Both the position numbers and the translations under genes were made by a program. From contig NZ_LZSX01000073.1 in assembly GCF_001665835.1 (NCBI RefSeq), positions 62,001-126,000 of the forward strand: a DNA stretch of 64,000 nt, given 5' to 3'. This DNA comes from Mycobacterium colombiense. Lineage in GTDB: Bacteria > Actinomycetota > Actinomycetes > Mycobacteriales > Mycobacteriaceae. Numbering within the stretch: position 1 is the stretch's first letter; each line of letters starts with the position of its first letter. The notes under the pieces were generated by a model. It searched no databases. It was not told the origin of the DNA and saw nothing but the letters and a program-made list of their open reading frames with translations. This document shows positions 10,118 to 18,211 of this stretch, in pieces.

Positions 10118-11286
10118 TGTTGTCGGGCAAGGCTGCGATCGTCGGCATCGGCGCCACCGACTTCTCCAAGGACTCCGGCCGCAGCGAGCTGCGGCTGGCG
10201 GCCGAGGCGGTCCTGGATGCGCTGGACGACGCGGGGCTGAGCCCCTCGGACGTCGACGGGCTGACCACGTTCACGATGGACACCAACAACGAGACCGCCG
10301 TGGCGCGTGCGGCCGGCATCGGTGACCTGAAGTTCTTCTCGCAGATCGGGTATGGCGGCGGTGCCGCGTGCGCGACCGTCCAGCAGGCGGCGATCGCCGT
10401 GGCCACCGGGGTGGCCGACGTCGTCGTGGCGTACCGGGCGTTCAACGAGCGCTCGGGCATGCGGTTCGGTCAGGTGCAGAGCCGGCTTGTGGGAAACGCC
10501 GGCGTGCAAGCTGATTCGACCGCGGCGGACAACTCCTTCTCCTACCCGCACGGGCTGTCCACGCCGGCCGCGCAGGTTGCCATGATCGCCCAGCGTTACA
10601 TGCATCTGTCCGGCGCGACCAGCCGGGACTTCGGTGCGATTTCGGTGGCCGACCGCAAGCATGCGGCCAAGAACCCGAAGGCCTATTTCTACGAGAAGCC
10701 GATAACCATTGAGGACCACCAGAATTCGCGGTGGATTGCCGAGCCGCTGCGGCTGCTGGACTGCTGCCAGGAGACCGATGGCGCGGTCGCGATCGTGGTG
10801 ACGTCGCCGGAGCGCGCGAAGGATCTCAAGCAGCGACCGGCGATCATCGAGGCGGCGGCCCAGGGCTCCAGCCCGGACCAGTACACGATGGTCAGCTACT
10901 ACCGGCCCGAGCTCGGCCTGCCCGAGATGGGGGTCGTGGGCCAGCAGCTCTGGGGACAATCGGGGTTGAAGCCGACCGACATTCAGACCGCGATCCTGTA
11001 CGACCACTTCACGCCGTTCACCCTGATTCAGTTGGAAGAGTTGGGATTTTGTGGCAAAGGCGAGGCCAAGGACTTCATTGCCGACGGTGCCATCGAGATC
11101 GGTGGGCGACTGCCGATCAACACCCACGGTGGCCAACTCGGCGAGGCCTACATCCACGGTATGAACGGCATCGCGGAGGGCGTGCGGCAGCTGCGGGGCA
11201 CCTCGGTCAACCCGGTGCCCGACGTCGAGCACGTCCTCGTCACCGCCGGAACCGGTGTGCCCACCTCCGGCCTGATCCTGGGCTAG
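10117..11286 (+). CDS. ltp2: Ltp2, steroid side-chain retro-aldolase (thiolase fold)
   Basis: A 389-aa SCP-x/thiolase-like protein. Ltp2 cleaves the 17-hydroxy-pregnane carboxyl-CoA to androstenedione plus propionyl-CoA, using tyrosines instead of a thiolase cysteine, and works with the DUF35 domain of ChsH2. KAAIVGIGATDFSKDSGRSE opens the fold, and the C-terminal half has GRLPINTHGGQLGEAYIHGM, the conserved thiolase glycine-histidine segment. It is the last gene of the cyp125 operon and is followed at once by a hairpin (11310). Confidence 0.93.
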   Translation: MLSGKAAIVGIGATDFSKDSGRSELRLAAEAVLDALDDAGLSPSDVDGLTTFTMDTNNETAVARAAGIGDLKFFSQIGYGGGAACATVQQAAIAVATGVADVVVAYRAFNERSGMRFGQVQSRLVGNAGVQADSTAADNSFSYPHGLSTPAAQVAMIAQRYMHLSGATSRDFGAISVADRKHAAKNPKAYFYEKPITIEDHQNSRWIAEPLRLLDCCQETDGAVAIVVTSPERAKDLKQRPAIIEAAAQGSSPDQYTMVSYYRPELGLPEMGVVGQQLWGQSGLKPTDIQTAILYDHFTPFTLIQLEELGFCGKGEAKDFIADGAIEIGGRLPINTHGGQLGEAYIHGMNGIAEGVRQLRGTSVNPVPDVEHVLVTAGTGVPTSGLILG

Positions 11287-11309
11287 GTTCCCTCCCTCTC
11301 CTTCTCCGC

Positions 11310-11365
11310 CGAGTGTGACACTGCAGTCACGTTGGGGCGCGAATGTGACTGCACTGTCACGCTCG
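11310..11365. repeat. 56-bp hairpin repeat, upstream copy
   Basis: Two 21-nt arms (11310-11330 and 11345-11365, 19/21 complementary) around a 14-nt loop GTTGGGGCGCGAAT. It is identical at 52 of 56 positions to the copy at 12231-12286. It lies between ltp2 and the DUF559 gene and could terminate the cyp125 operon, though no T-tract follows. Confidence 0.85.
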
Positions 11366-11399
11366 AGGCGCTGTCAGTGGTTGATGGCACACTCCCGCC

Positions 11400-12239
11400 A
11401 TGGCAGAACCGTTTATCGGCAGTGAGGCCGTAGCGGCAGGAGTGGCTTCGCATAGTCAGTTGCGCCGCAGGTACACGCGTGTCTTCCGGGATGTGTACGT
11501 CACTGAAGGCACTGAGCTGACACATGATGTGCGCGCCCGGGCAGCCTGGCTATGGTCGGGGCGTCGTGGCGTCATCGCGGGCCTTTCGGCCGCGAGCCTT
11601 CATGGAAGCGAGTGGGTCGACGCAGCACGGCCCGTCGACATCATTCACGACAACCGCCATGCACCGTCAGGACTGCAGGTCTGGGGCGACCGGTTTGAGA
11701 GTGATGAGGTTGAGCTCCTCGGCGGCGTCGACGTGACCAGCCCTGCGCGCACTGCGCTCGACCTCGCCTGTTGGTATTCATCGACGACGGCAGTCGCGGC
11801 GATTGATGCCCTGCTTCGCGCGACTGATCTCAAGGTTGCCGACGCCGAATTACTGGCGGCCCGATACCGCGGACGCCGCGGACTCGAGCGTGCGCGCGTC
11901 AATCTCGGCCTCGTCGACGCAGGCGCACAATCTCCGAAGGAGACATGGCTACGGCTCGTCTTGATCCGGGGAGGCTTGCCTCGGCCCCAGACCCAGATTC
12001 CAGTGGTCGACGAATTCGGCAGCGCCTTCGCTTATCTCGATATGGGCTGGGAGGACGTCAAAGTCGCTGTGGAGTACGACGGCGACCAGCATCGCAGCGA
12101 TCGCTCTCAATACACGTGGGATATCAGGCGACTCGAGCGATTACAGCGACGGGGTTGGATCGTGGTGAGGGTAGTCTCCGGCGACCGGCCGGCCGACATC
12201 GTTCGCAGGGTGAGAGAGGCTCGCGCGCGTCGAGTGTGA
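11400..12239 (+). CDS. DUF559 (VSR-nuclease-like) protein with AbiEi-like N-terminus
   Basis: A 279-aa protein. Residues 1-90 resemble the AbiEi/wHTH antitoxin-like domain (VASHSQLRRRYTRVFRDVYV, ARAAWLWSGRRGVIAGLSAA). The C-terminus is DUF559, a very-short-patch-repair-endonuclease-like fold: SPKETWLRLVLIRGG, then YLDMGWEDVKVAVEYDGDQH and WDIRRLERLQRRGWIVVRV. The acidic pair in DMGW and EYDGDQH would be the metal-binding site. Such genes are multicopy and functionally unknown in mycobacteria. No toxin partner sits next to it. The repeats at 11310 and 12231 flank it, and the latter supplies its stop codon. Mtb has a PPE gene (PPE63) at this junction, so the slot is variable. Confidence 0.8.
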   Translation: MAEPFIGSEAVAAGVASHSQLRRRYTRVFRDVYVTEGTELTHDVRARAAWLWSGRRGVIAGLSAASLHGSEWVDAARPVDIIHDNRHAPSGLQVWGDRFESDEVELLGGVDVTSPARTALDLACWYSSTTAVAAIDALLRATDLKVADAELLAARYRGRRGLERARVNLGLVDAGAQSPKETWLRLVLIRGGLPRPQTQIPVVDEFGSAFAYLDMGWEDVKVAVEYDGDQHRSDRSQYTWDIRRLERLQRRGWIVVRVVSGDRPADIVRRVREARARRV

Positions 12240-12286
12240 CGCTGCAGTCACGTTGGGGCTCGAATGTGACTACAGTGTCACGCTCG
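12231..12286. repeat. 56-bp hairpin repeat, downstream copy
   Basis: Near-identical direct copy of 11310-11365 (4 differences). Arms are 12231-12251 and 12266-12286 with loop GTTGGGGCTCGAAT. Its first 9 nt overlap the last codons and stop of the DUF559 gene. It lies in the convergent gap before hsd4B, so it may also act as a bidirectional terminator. Confidence 0.85.
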
Positions 12287-12305
12287 GGGCGAAAAGGGCC
12301 AACCC

Positions 12306-13166
12306 CTAGGCGGGCACCAGTTCGACGCCCGACAGCACGACGGCGTTGTCGCGCGAAGGCGCGACAACGCTGGCCAGGAAGCGGCCGTTGTCCTTCCAGA
12401 TGCCGACCTTGAGCGTTTCGCCGGGGAAAGCCACCCCGGCGAAACGTGCGCCGTAGGCCGCCACCGCTCCGGTATCGCCGTCGAGCAGCGCATCGGTGAT
12501 CGCCTTGCAGGTCATGCCGTAGGTGCACAGCCCGTGCAGGATGGGCTGGGAAAACCCTGCGGCAGCGGCGAATTCGGGATCGGAATGCAGCGGGTTGCGG
12601 TCGCCGCACAGCCGGTAGAGCAGCGCCTGCTGCGGCAGAATCGGCACGTCGACCTCGAGATCGGGGGCACGATCGGGCGCGCCGTCCGATGTCGACGGTC
12701 CACGCTCGCCGCCCACTCCGCCTTCGCCGCGGGCGAAGATGGACCGGCGCTGCGTCCACAGCAGCGTGCCGTCCGGCGCTGTCACCGTCGTCTCGCTCCA
12801 GATGACGGCGGCCTTGCCTTTGTCCCAGATGTCCGTGAACCGGGTGACGGCCTTGGCCGAGCCCGACGGCGGCAACGGTGCGGGCGCCTCGACGCGCTCG
12901 CTGGCGTGCAGCACCTTGCTCAGCTCGATGTCGATGCCGGGGAACTTGACGGTCGGCGGCTTCGTGACATGGAAGGTGGCGGCGACGTTGCCGAACGTCG
13001 GCAGCACCTGCGGGGTGTCGTCGACCAGGTAGCGCAGCTCGCGCGGGTCCATCGGATCGGCGCCCGCGCCCAGCCCGAGGTGGTAAAGCTGCACATCACT
13101 GCTGGCCCAAGAGAATTCGATGGGATCCAGCTCGGCATTCAGCGCGACGTCTACGTCGATGGGCAT
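12306..13166 (-). CDS. hsd4B: Hsd4B/ChsH3, MaoC-type (2E)-enoyl-CoA hydratase 2
   Basis: A 286-aa double hot-dog hydratase. The second domain carries the hydratase-2 motif YRLCGDRNPLHSDPEFAAAA with Asp189, Asn191 and His194, and GFSQPILHGLCTYG with His211. It hydrates enoyl-CoA intermediates of sterol side-chain beta-oxidation (Mtb Rv3538; proposed name ChsH3). It starts at ATG 13166, one base after the kstD stop, so both are read from the KstR-controlled promoter at 14852. The 3' end is convergent with the DUF559 insertion. Confidence 0.9.
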   Translation of the reverse strand: MPIDVDVALNAELDPIEFSWASSDVQLYHLGLGAGADPMDPRELRYLVDDTPQVLPTFGNVAATFHVTKPPTVKFPGIDIELSKVLHASERVEAPAPLPPSGSAKAVTRFTDIWDKGKAAVIWSETTVTAPDGTLLWTQRRSIFARGEGGVGGERGPSTSDGAPDRAPDLEVDVPILPQQALLYRLCGDRNPLHSDPEFAAAAGFSQPILHGLCTYGMTCKAITDALLDGDTGAVAAYGARFAGVAFPGETLKVGIWKDNGRFLASVVAPSRDNAVVLSGVELVPA

Positions 13167-13167
13167 C

Positions 13168-14850
13168 TCAGCGCTCCTCCGAAATGTGCAGGGCGGCCAG
13201 GTAGCCGAACGTCATGGCCGGTCCGATGGTGCCACCCGGACCGGGGTACGTGTGGCCCATCACCGGAGCACTGACGTTGCCGGCGGCGTAAAGGCCTTCG
13301 ATGATACTGCCGTCGTCGCGCAGCGCCCGACCGTGGATGTCGGTGCGGATGCCGCCCTTGGTGCCCAGGTCACCGGGCACCATCTTGGCCGCGTAGTACG
13401 GCGCATGACTGAGCTCGCCGAGGTTGGGGTTCGGCTTGTTGGTCGGGTCGCCGTAGTACTTGTCGTACGCGCTCTCGCCGCGCTGGAAGTCGGCGTCGAT
13501 GCCGGAGCGCGCGAAGCCGTTGAAACGCTCCACGGTCGCGGTGAATTCGCTCACCGGAAGGCCGGCCTTCTGCGCCAGCTCCGCCAACGTCTCGGCGGTG
13601 ATGATGACGCCCGACTCCAGCCACTTGCGCGGAATGCGTTGTCCGGGCTGCAATCCCGCAAAGATGTAGCGGTCCCGGTACTGCTGGTCGAACACCAGCC
13701 AGGCGGGGATGTTTTCGCCCGGCCCCGGGCCCTGACCGTATTCGCCGCCGTACATGTGATGGCAGGCTTCGACGTAGGGCATCGACTCGTTCATGAACCG
13801 CTTGCCCGACATGTTGACGATGATCGACCCCGGCGAGTTGCGCTCGGACAACGCGAACCACGGTGCACCCACCAGCGGGACAGTCGGTCCCCACCAGGCG
13901 TCTTCCATGATATCCAGTGCGGCGCCGAGCTTTTCACCCGCCAGGATCCCGTCGCCGGTGTTGGCCACCGCGCCGACGGTCCATTCGGTGGTGATCGGTG
14001 CGCGCTGGTATTTCACCCGCATCTGTTCGTTGTGCTCGAACCCACCCGATGCCAGGATCACGCCGCGCCGGGCCCGGATCAGTTGGGGCTCGCCCGATTC
14101 GGCATCGCCGGCGCCGCGCACGTAAACACCACGCACCACACCGTCTTCGACGTAGAGGTCGGTGAGCGCGGTGTTGAGCACTACCGGAACCCCGGCCTGC
14201 TGCAACCCGATCCGCAGCGGCCCGATCAACGCCCGGCCCATGCCGACGAGATTCTTGCCGGTCGCCTTGGCCCACATGGTGCGTGCCCCGACCTTCAGGC
14301 TGCGCAGCACACCGCGCGGGTGACGCTTCAGCTGGTTCAGCCGCACGTAATCCTGTTGCATCACCACGACGTTGAGCGGGACCTTGCCGTAGGCCGGCTC
14401 CAGGCCGGCTTCGTCGGCGCCGAGCTTGCGGGCGTTGAACGGCTTCGGCTCGATCGATCGGCCCTCCGCGCGGCCGCCCGGCGACTCGGGGTAGTAGTCG
14501 GAGTACTTCGGCACCCAGCACATCTTCAGCGGGGTGTGCTTCAGCACAAACGACAGCATCTCGGGGCCGCGCTCGAGGTAGGTATCGATGCGTTCCGGCT
14601 CGACGACGTTGCCGACGATCCCGTGCAGATAGGTGCGGGCGGCCTCGGCGGTATCGCGGACCCCGTCACGCTTGAGGACTTCGTTATTTGGGATCCAAAC
14701 GCCGCCGCCTGAGCGTGCGGTCGAACCGCCGAAGTGGGGGGCTTTCTCGATGACTATGGTGGAAAGACCCCGGTGAGCGGCGGTAAGGGCGGCCACCATG
14801 CCGGCCCCGCCGCTCCCGACCACGACGACGTCGTACTCCTGCGCTGACAT
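13168..14850 (-). CDS. kstD: KstD, 3-ketosteroid delta1-dehydrogenase
   Basis: A 560-aa flavoprotein (Mtb KstD is 563 aa) that introduces the delta1 double bond in ring A, which leads with KshA to ring B opening. The FAD-binding motif VVVVGSGGAGMVAALTAAHRG is at the N-terminus; the C-terminal flavin segment is GLYAAGNVSAPVMGHTYPGPG with the catalytic Tyr/Gly-rich loop. The start is ATG 14850, 2 nt from a KstR box. A much longer open frame continues upstream but only as a shadow of hsaE. Confidence 0.95.
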   Translation of the reverse strand: MSAQEYDVVVVGSGGAGMVAALTAAHRGLSTIVIEKAPHFGGSTARSGGGVWIPNNEVLKRDGVRDTAEAARTYLHGIVGNVVEPERIDTYLERGPEMLSFVLKHTPLKMCWVPKYSDYYPESPGGRAEGRSIEPKPFNARKLGADEAGLEPAYGKVPLNVVVMQQDYVRLNQLKRHPRGVLRSLKVGARTMWAKATGKNLVGMGRALIGPLRIGLQQAGVPVVLNTALTDLYVEDGVVRGVYVRGAGDAESGEPQLIRARRGVILASGGFEHNEQMRVKYQRAPITTEWTVGAVANTGDGILAGEKLGAALDIMEDAWWGPTVPLVGAPWFALSERNSPGSIIVNMSGKRFMNESMPYVEACHHMYGGEYGQGPGPGENIPAWLVFDQQYRDRYIFAGLQPGQRIPRKWLESGVIITAETLAELAQKAGLPVSEFTATVERFNGFARSGIDADFQRGESAYDKYYGDPTNKPNPNLGELSHAPYYAAKMVPGDLGTKGGIRTDIHGRALRDDGSIIEGLYAAGNVSAPVMGHTYPGPGGTIGPAMTFGYLAALHISEER

Positions 14851-14851
14851 G

Positions 14852-14865
14852 TAGAACACGTTATA
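14852..14865. promoter_or_regulatory. KstR operator (kstD/hsaE divergent promoter)
   Basis: TAGAACACGTTATA fits the KstR motif. It begins 2 nt upstream of the kstD start codon and lies 57 nt before the hsaE ATG, so it can control both directions. Confidence 0.85.
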
Positions 14866-14922
14866 GAATTGCCCCGGGCGGCCGCTACTGGCCCGGTCGA
14901 CCGTACGAGGAGACGTGAAAAA

Positions 14923-15708
14923 ATGCTCAGTGTTGCCACGCGCGACGAGCTGGCTGCCGACTTGGCGCAAGCCGAGCGGAGCGGCGAGCCGATCGCCCCG
15001 CTTACCGCCGCCTATCCGGACATCGACGTCGTCGACGCCTACGAGATTCAGCTGATCAACATCCGCCAGAGAGTCGCGGAGGGGGCCCGGGTGCTGGGCC
15101 ACAAGGTGGGGCTGTCGTCGTTGGCGATCCAGCAAATGATGGGCGTCGACGAGCCGGACTACGGACACCTGCTCGACGAGATGCAGCTGTTCGAAGACAC
15201 CCCGGTCAAGGCGAACCGCTACTTGTACCCCCGGGTGGAGGTCGAAGTCGGGTTCGTCCTGAACGCGGACCTGCCGGGAGCCGGCTGTACCGAGGACGAC
15301 GTGCTGGCGGCGACCGAGGCGCTGGTCCCGTCGATCGAGCTGATCGACACCCGGATCACCGACTGGAAGATCGAACTGTGCGACACCATCGCCGACAACG
15401 CGTCGTCGGCCGGTTTCGTGCTCGGTGAGGCGCGCGTTTCCCCCCGTGACATCGACGTCAAGGGGATCGACGCCGTGTTGCGCTGCAACGACGAGGTCGT
15501 CGCGGAAGGCCGTACCGACGCGGTGCTGGGCAACCCGGTCACCGCGGTGGCCTGGCTGGCCCGCAAGGTGGATGGCTTCGGCGTCCGCCTGCGCAAAGGC
15601 GACGTGGTGCTGCCCGGATCGTGCACGCGGGCGATCGACGCACATCCCGGTGACAACTTCGTCGCCGACTTCGCGGGCCTGGGCTCGGTGCGTTTATCGT
15701 TCGAATAA
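14923..15708 (+). CDS. hsaE: HsaE, 2-hydroxypenta/hexa-2,4-dienoate hydratase
   Basis: A 261-aa protein, the same length as Mtb HsaE (Rv3536c). It hydrates the dienoate from the A/B-ring fragment to a 4-hydroxy-2-oxo acid for HsaF. Motifs: GHKVGLSSLAIQQMMGVDEPDYGHLL, the metal-binding glutamates in RVEVEVGFVL, and GNPVTAVAWLARK. The start is ATG 14923 behind GAGGAGA at 14907-14913; an in-frame extension to 14869 would run through the promoter. First gene of hsaE-hsaG-hsaF. Confidence 0.94.
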   Translation: MLSVATRDELAADLAQAERSGEPIAPLTAAYPDIDVVDAYEIQLINIRQRVAEGARVLGHKVGLSSLAIQQMMGVDEPDYGHLLDEMQLFEDTPVKANRYLYPRVEVEVGFVLNADLPGAGCTEDDVLAATEALVPSIELIDTRITDWKIELCDTIADNASSAGFVLGEARVSPRDIDVKGIDAVLRCNDEVVAEGRTDAVLGNPVTAVAWLARKVDGFGVRLRKGDVVLPGSCTRAIDAHPGDNFVADFAGLGSVRLSFE

Positions 15709-15760
15709 GCTCGAATTAAATCGTCTAACTTAAATCTCAAAAGCTTCGAAAAGGGGCATC

Positions 15761-16693
15761 ATGCCGACTAAGGCGACTGTGGCCATTGTCGGGTCGGGGA
15801 ACATCAGTACTGACCTGCTCTACAAGCTGCTGCGATCGGACTGGCTGGAACCGCGCTGGATGGTCGGCATCGACCCGGACAGCGAGGGCTTGGCCCGTGC
15901 CCGCAAGCTGGGTCTGGAGACCACCCACGAGGGCGTCGACTGGCTGTTGGCCCAGCCGGAGAAGCCCGACCTGGTGTTCGAGGCGACCAGCGCCTACGTG
16001 CACCGCGACGCCGCCCCTAAGTACGAGGCCGCCGGCATCCGCGCCATCGACCTGACGCCGGCCGCGGTGGGCCCCGCGGTGATCCCGCCGGCCAACCTGC
16101 GCCAGCACCTGGACGCACCGAACGTCAACATGATCACCTGCGGCGGACAGGCGACCATCCCGATCGTCTACGCGGTGTCACGCGCCCTCGCCGACCTCGG
16201 CGGCGTGCCGTATGCCGAGATCGTCGCCTCGGTCGCCTCGCTGTCGGCCGGCCCCGGCACCCGCGCCAACATCGACGAGTTCACCAAGACCACCAGCCGG
16301 GGTGTGGAGACCATAGGCGGCGCCAAACGCGGCAAGGCGATCATCATCTTGAACCCGGCGGACCCGCCGATGATCATGCGCGACACCATCTTCTGCGCCA
16401 TCCCGGAGGACGCCGACCGGGACGCGATCGCCAAGTCCATCCATGACGTGGTGGCCGAGGTGCAGACCTATGTGCCGGGTTATCGGCTGCTCAACGAGCC
16501 CCAGTTCGACGACCCGTCGATCCACTCCGGCGGCCAGGCGCTGGTCACCACGTTCGTTGAGGTCGAGGGCGCCGGCGATTACCTGCCGCCATATGCGGGC
16601 AACCTGGACATCATGACCGCCGCGGCGACCAAGGTCGGCGAGGAGATCGCCAAGGAATCCTTGAGCGCGACGGCCGGAGGAGCGCAATCATGA
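15761..16693 (+). CDS. hsaG: HsaG, acylating acetaldehyde/propionaldehyde dehydrogenase
   Basis: A 310-aa protein. The NAD-binding segment [14 protein letters not shown] is at residues 7-20 and the catalytic Cys127 lies in [11 protein letters not shown]. It converts the aldehyde from HsaF to acyl-CoA; in this family the aldehyde is channelled from the aldolase. It starts 52 nt after hsaE and overlaps hsaF by 4 nt (ATGA), as expected for the two-enzyme complex. Confidence 0.95.
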   Translation: MPTKATVAIVGSGNISTDLLYKLLRSDWLEPRWMVGIDPDSEGLARARKLGLETTHEGVDWLLAQPEKPDLVFEATSAYVHRDAAPKYEAAGIRAIDLTPAAVGPAVIPPANLRQHLDAPNVNMITCGGQATIPIVYAVSRALADLGGVPYAEIVASVASLSAGPGTRANIDEFTKTTSRGVETIGGAKRGKAIIILNPADPPMIMRDTIFCAIPEDADRDAIAKSIHDVVAEVQTYVPGYRLLNEPQFDDPSIHSGGQALVTTFVEVEGAGDYLPPYAGNLDIMTAAATKVGEEIAKESLSATAGGAQS

Positions 16694-17748
16694 CCACCGA
16701 CATCTTCTTCAATCCGGTCTGGGACGTCCGGATGACCGACACGTCGTTGCGGGACGGTTCCCACCACAAACGCCACCAGTTCACCAAGGATGAGGTCGGC
16801 GCCATCGTGGCCGCCCTGGACGCCGCGGGGGTGCCCGTCATCGAGGTCACCCACGGCGACGGTCTGGGCGGCTCGAGCTTCAACTACGGGTTCTCCAAGA
16901 CTCCCGAGCAGGAGCTGATCAAGCTGGCCGCCGAGACGGCCAAAGAGGCCAAGATCGCCTTCTTGATGCTGCCCGGCGTGGGCACCAAGGAAGACATCAA
17001 AGAGGCCCAGAACAACGGCGGCTCGATCTGCCGGATCGCCACGCACTGCACCGAGGCCGACGTGTCGATCCAGCACTTCGGCCTGGCCCGCGAACTCGGA
17101 CTGGAAACCGTCGGGTTCCTGATGATGAGCCACACCATCTCGCCGGAGAAGCTGGCCGCGCAGGCCCGCATCATGGCCGACGCGGGATGCCAGTGCGTCT
17201 ACGTGGTCGATTCGGCCGGAGCGCTGGTTCTCGAGGGCGTGCGTGACCGGGTCGCCGCCCTGGTCACCGAACTCGGCGACGACGCCCAGGTCGGCTTCCA
17301 CGGCCACGAGAACCTCGGGCTCGGGGTGGCCAACAGCGTCGAGGCCGTCCGGGCGGGCGCCAAGCAAATCGACGGCTCGTGTCGCCGGTTCGGCGCCGGG
17401 GCCGGCAACGCGCCCGTCGAGGCGCTGATCGGGGTGTTCGACAAGATCGGCGTGAAGACCGGGATCGACTTCTTCGACATCGCCGACGCCGCCGAAGACG
17501 TGGTCGCCCCCGCGATGCCCGCCGAGTGCCTCCTCGACCGCAACGCCCTGATCATGGGGTACTCCGGCGTGTATTCGAGCTTCCTCAAGCACGCCATCCG
17601 CCAGTCCGAACGCTACGGTGTGCCGGCCCACCAGCTGCTGCACCGCGCGGGCCAGCGCAAACTCATCGGCGGCCAGGAAGACCAACTCATCGACATCGCG
17701 CTGGAGATCAAGCGCGAGCAGGAGAGCGGTACCGCGCCCTCGCGCTGA
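16690..17748 (+). CDS. hsaF: HsaF, 4-hydroxy-2-oxohexanoate aldolase
   Basis: A 352-aa DRE-TIM metalloaldolase. [16 protein letters not shown] near residue 16 carries the catalytic Arg/Asp and His, and [11 protein letters not shown] carries the metal-binding histidines. It splits 4-hydroxy-2-oxohexanoate to pyruvate and propanal, passed to HsaG. It overlaps hsaG by 4 nt and ends the A/B-ring operon. Complete. Confidence 0.95.
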   Translation: MTTDIFFNPVWDVRMTDTSLRDGSHHKRHQFTKDEVGAIVAALDAAGVPVIEVTHGDGLGGSSFNYGFSKTPEQELIKLAAETAKEAKIAFLMLPGVGTKEDIKEAQNNGGSICRIATHCTEADVSIQHFGLARELGLETVGFLMMSHTISPEKLAAQARIMADAGCQCVYVVDSAGALVLEGVRDRVAALVTELGDDAQVGFHGHENLGLGVANSVEAVRAGAKQIDGSCRRFGAGAGNAPVEALIGVFDKIGVKTGIDFFDIADAAEDVVAPAMPAECLLDRNALIMGYSGVYSSFLKHAIRQSERYGVPAHQLLHRAGQRKLIGGQEDQLIDIALEIKREQESGTAPSR

Positions 17749-17811
17749 CCCGCCCGTTCGGCCGACGGCGCACACATGCTACACAAAGGCGTCGCGGGTA
17801 CCCTGGCTCCC

Positions 17812-18123
17812 ATGAGCACATCCAACACAGTCGGCGCCCGTCGCCGCGGGCTGTACGGCCTGCTCGCCGGGGGGTTACTGACCGCTACCGCCGCAACGGT
17901 GATCGCGCTACCCGTGGCGGGCATCGCCAACGCGGATCCGCAATGCAATCAGGACGTGGGTTCATCCATCGACTCGTACCTGCAGCGGCATCCCGACCTC
18001 CACCAGCAACTGCAGGCCAAGTCACAGGCTGAGGGCGGCAACGGCAACGTCCTCGACTACCTCAATCGGCATCCCGACGTCCGCCAGCACCTGATCGACC
18101 TTTCCCACTCGTGCCCACCCTAG
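17812..18123 (+). CDS. Secreted hemophore-family small protein
   Basis: A 103-aa protein with ATG 17812; the frame extends to 17776, but the signal-peptide layout favours 17812. The N-terminus has an RRR stretch, a hydrophobic core LLAGGLLTATAATVIALPVAGI and likely cleavage after ANA-DP. The mature part has two near-repeats SYLQRHPDLHQQL and DYLNRHPDVRQHL and two cysteines (CNQD, HSCPP), as in mycobacterial hemophore-family proteins (Rv0203 group). Heme binding is inferred from family only. In Mtb, PPE61/PPE62 occupy this junction. No KstR box precedes it. Confidence 0.72.
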   Translation: MSTSNTVGARRRGLYGLLAGGLLTATAATVIALPVAGIANADPQCNQDVGSSIDSYLQRHPDLHQQLQAKSQAEGGNGNVLDYLNRHPDVRQHLIDLSHSCPP

Positions 18124-18187
18124 TGAGTCGGCGTCGTCATTGAACCCTGTCGCCGACGCGGGGGAACGTTCGCCATTGACGAAAAAG

Positions 18188-18201
18188 TAGAACACGTTCT
18201 A
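18188..18201. promoter_or_regulatory. KstR operator, perfect palindrome (Rv3531c-like operon)
   Basis: TAGAACACGTTCTA, a perfect 14-bp palindrome matching the KstR consensus. It ends 10 nt before the GTG start at 18212, which leaves no room for a usual 5' UTR. Confidence 0.92.
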
Positions 18202-18211
18202 GCGTCTAGGC

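Noticed and set aside
13168..15645. An 825-codon open frame on the minus strand spanning kstD and hsaE
   Set aside because: The part above 14850 is antisense to hsaE and low-complexity in composition; only the kstD part has family motifs and the KstR box marks its start.
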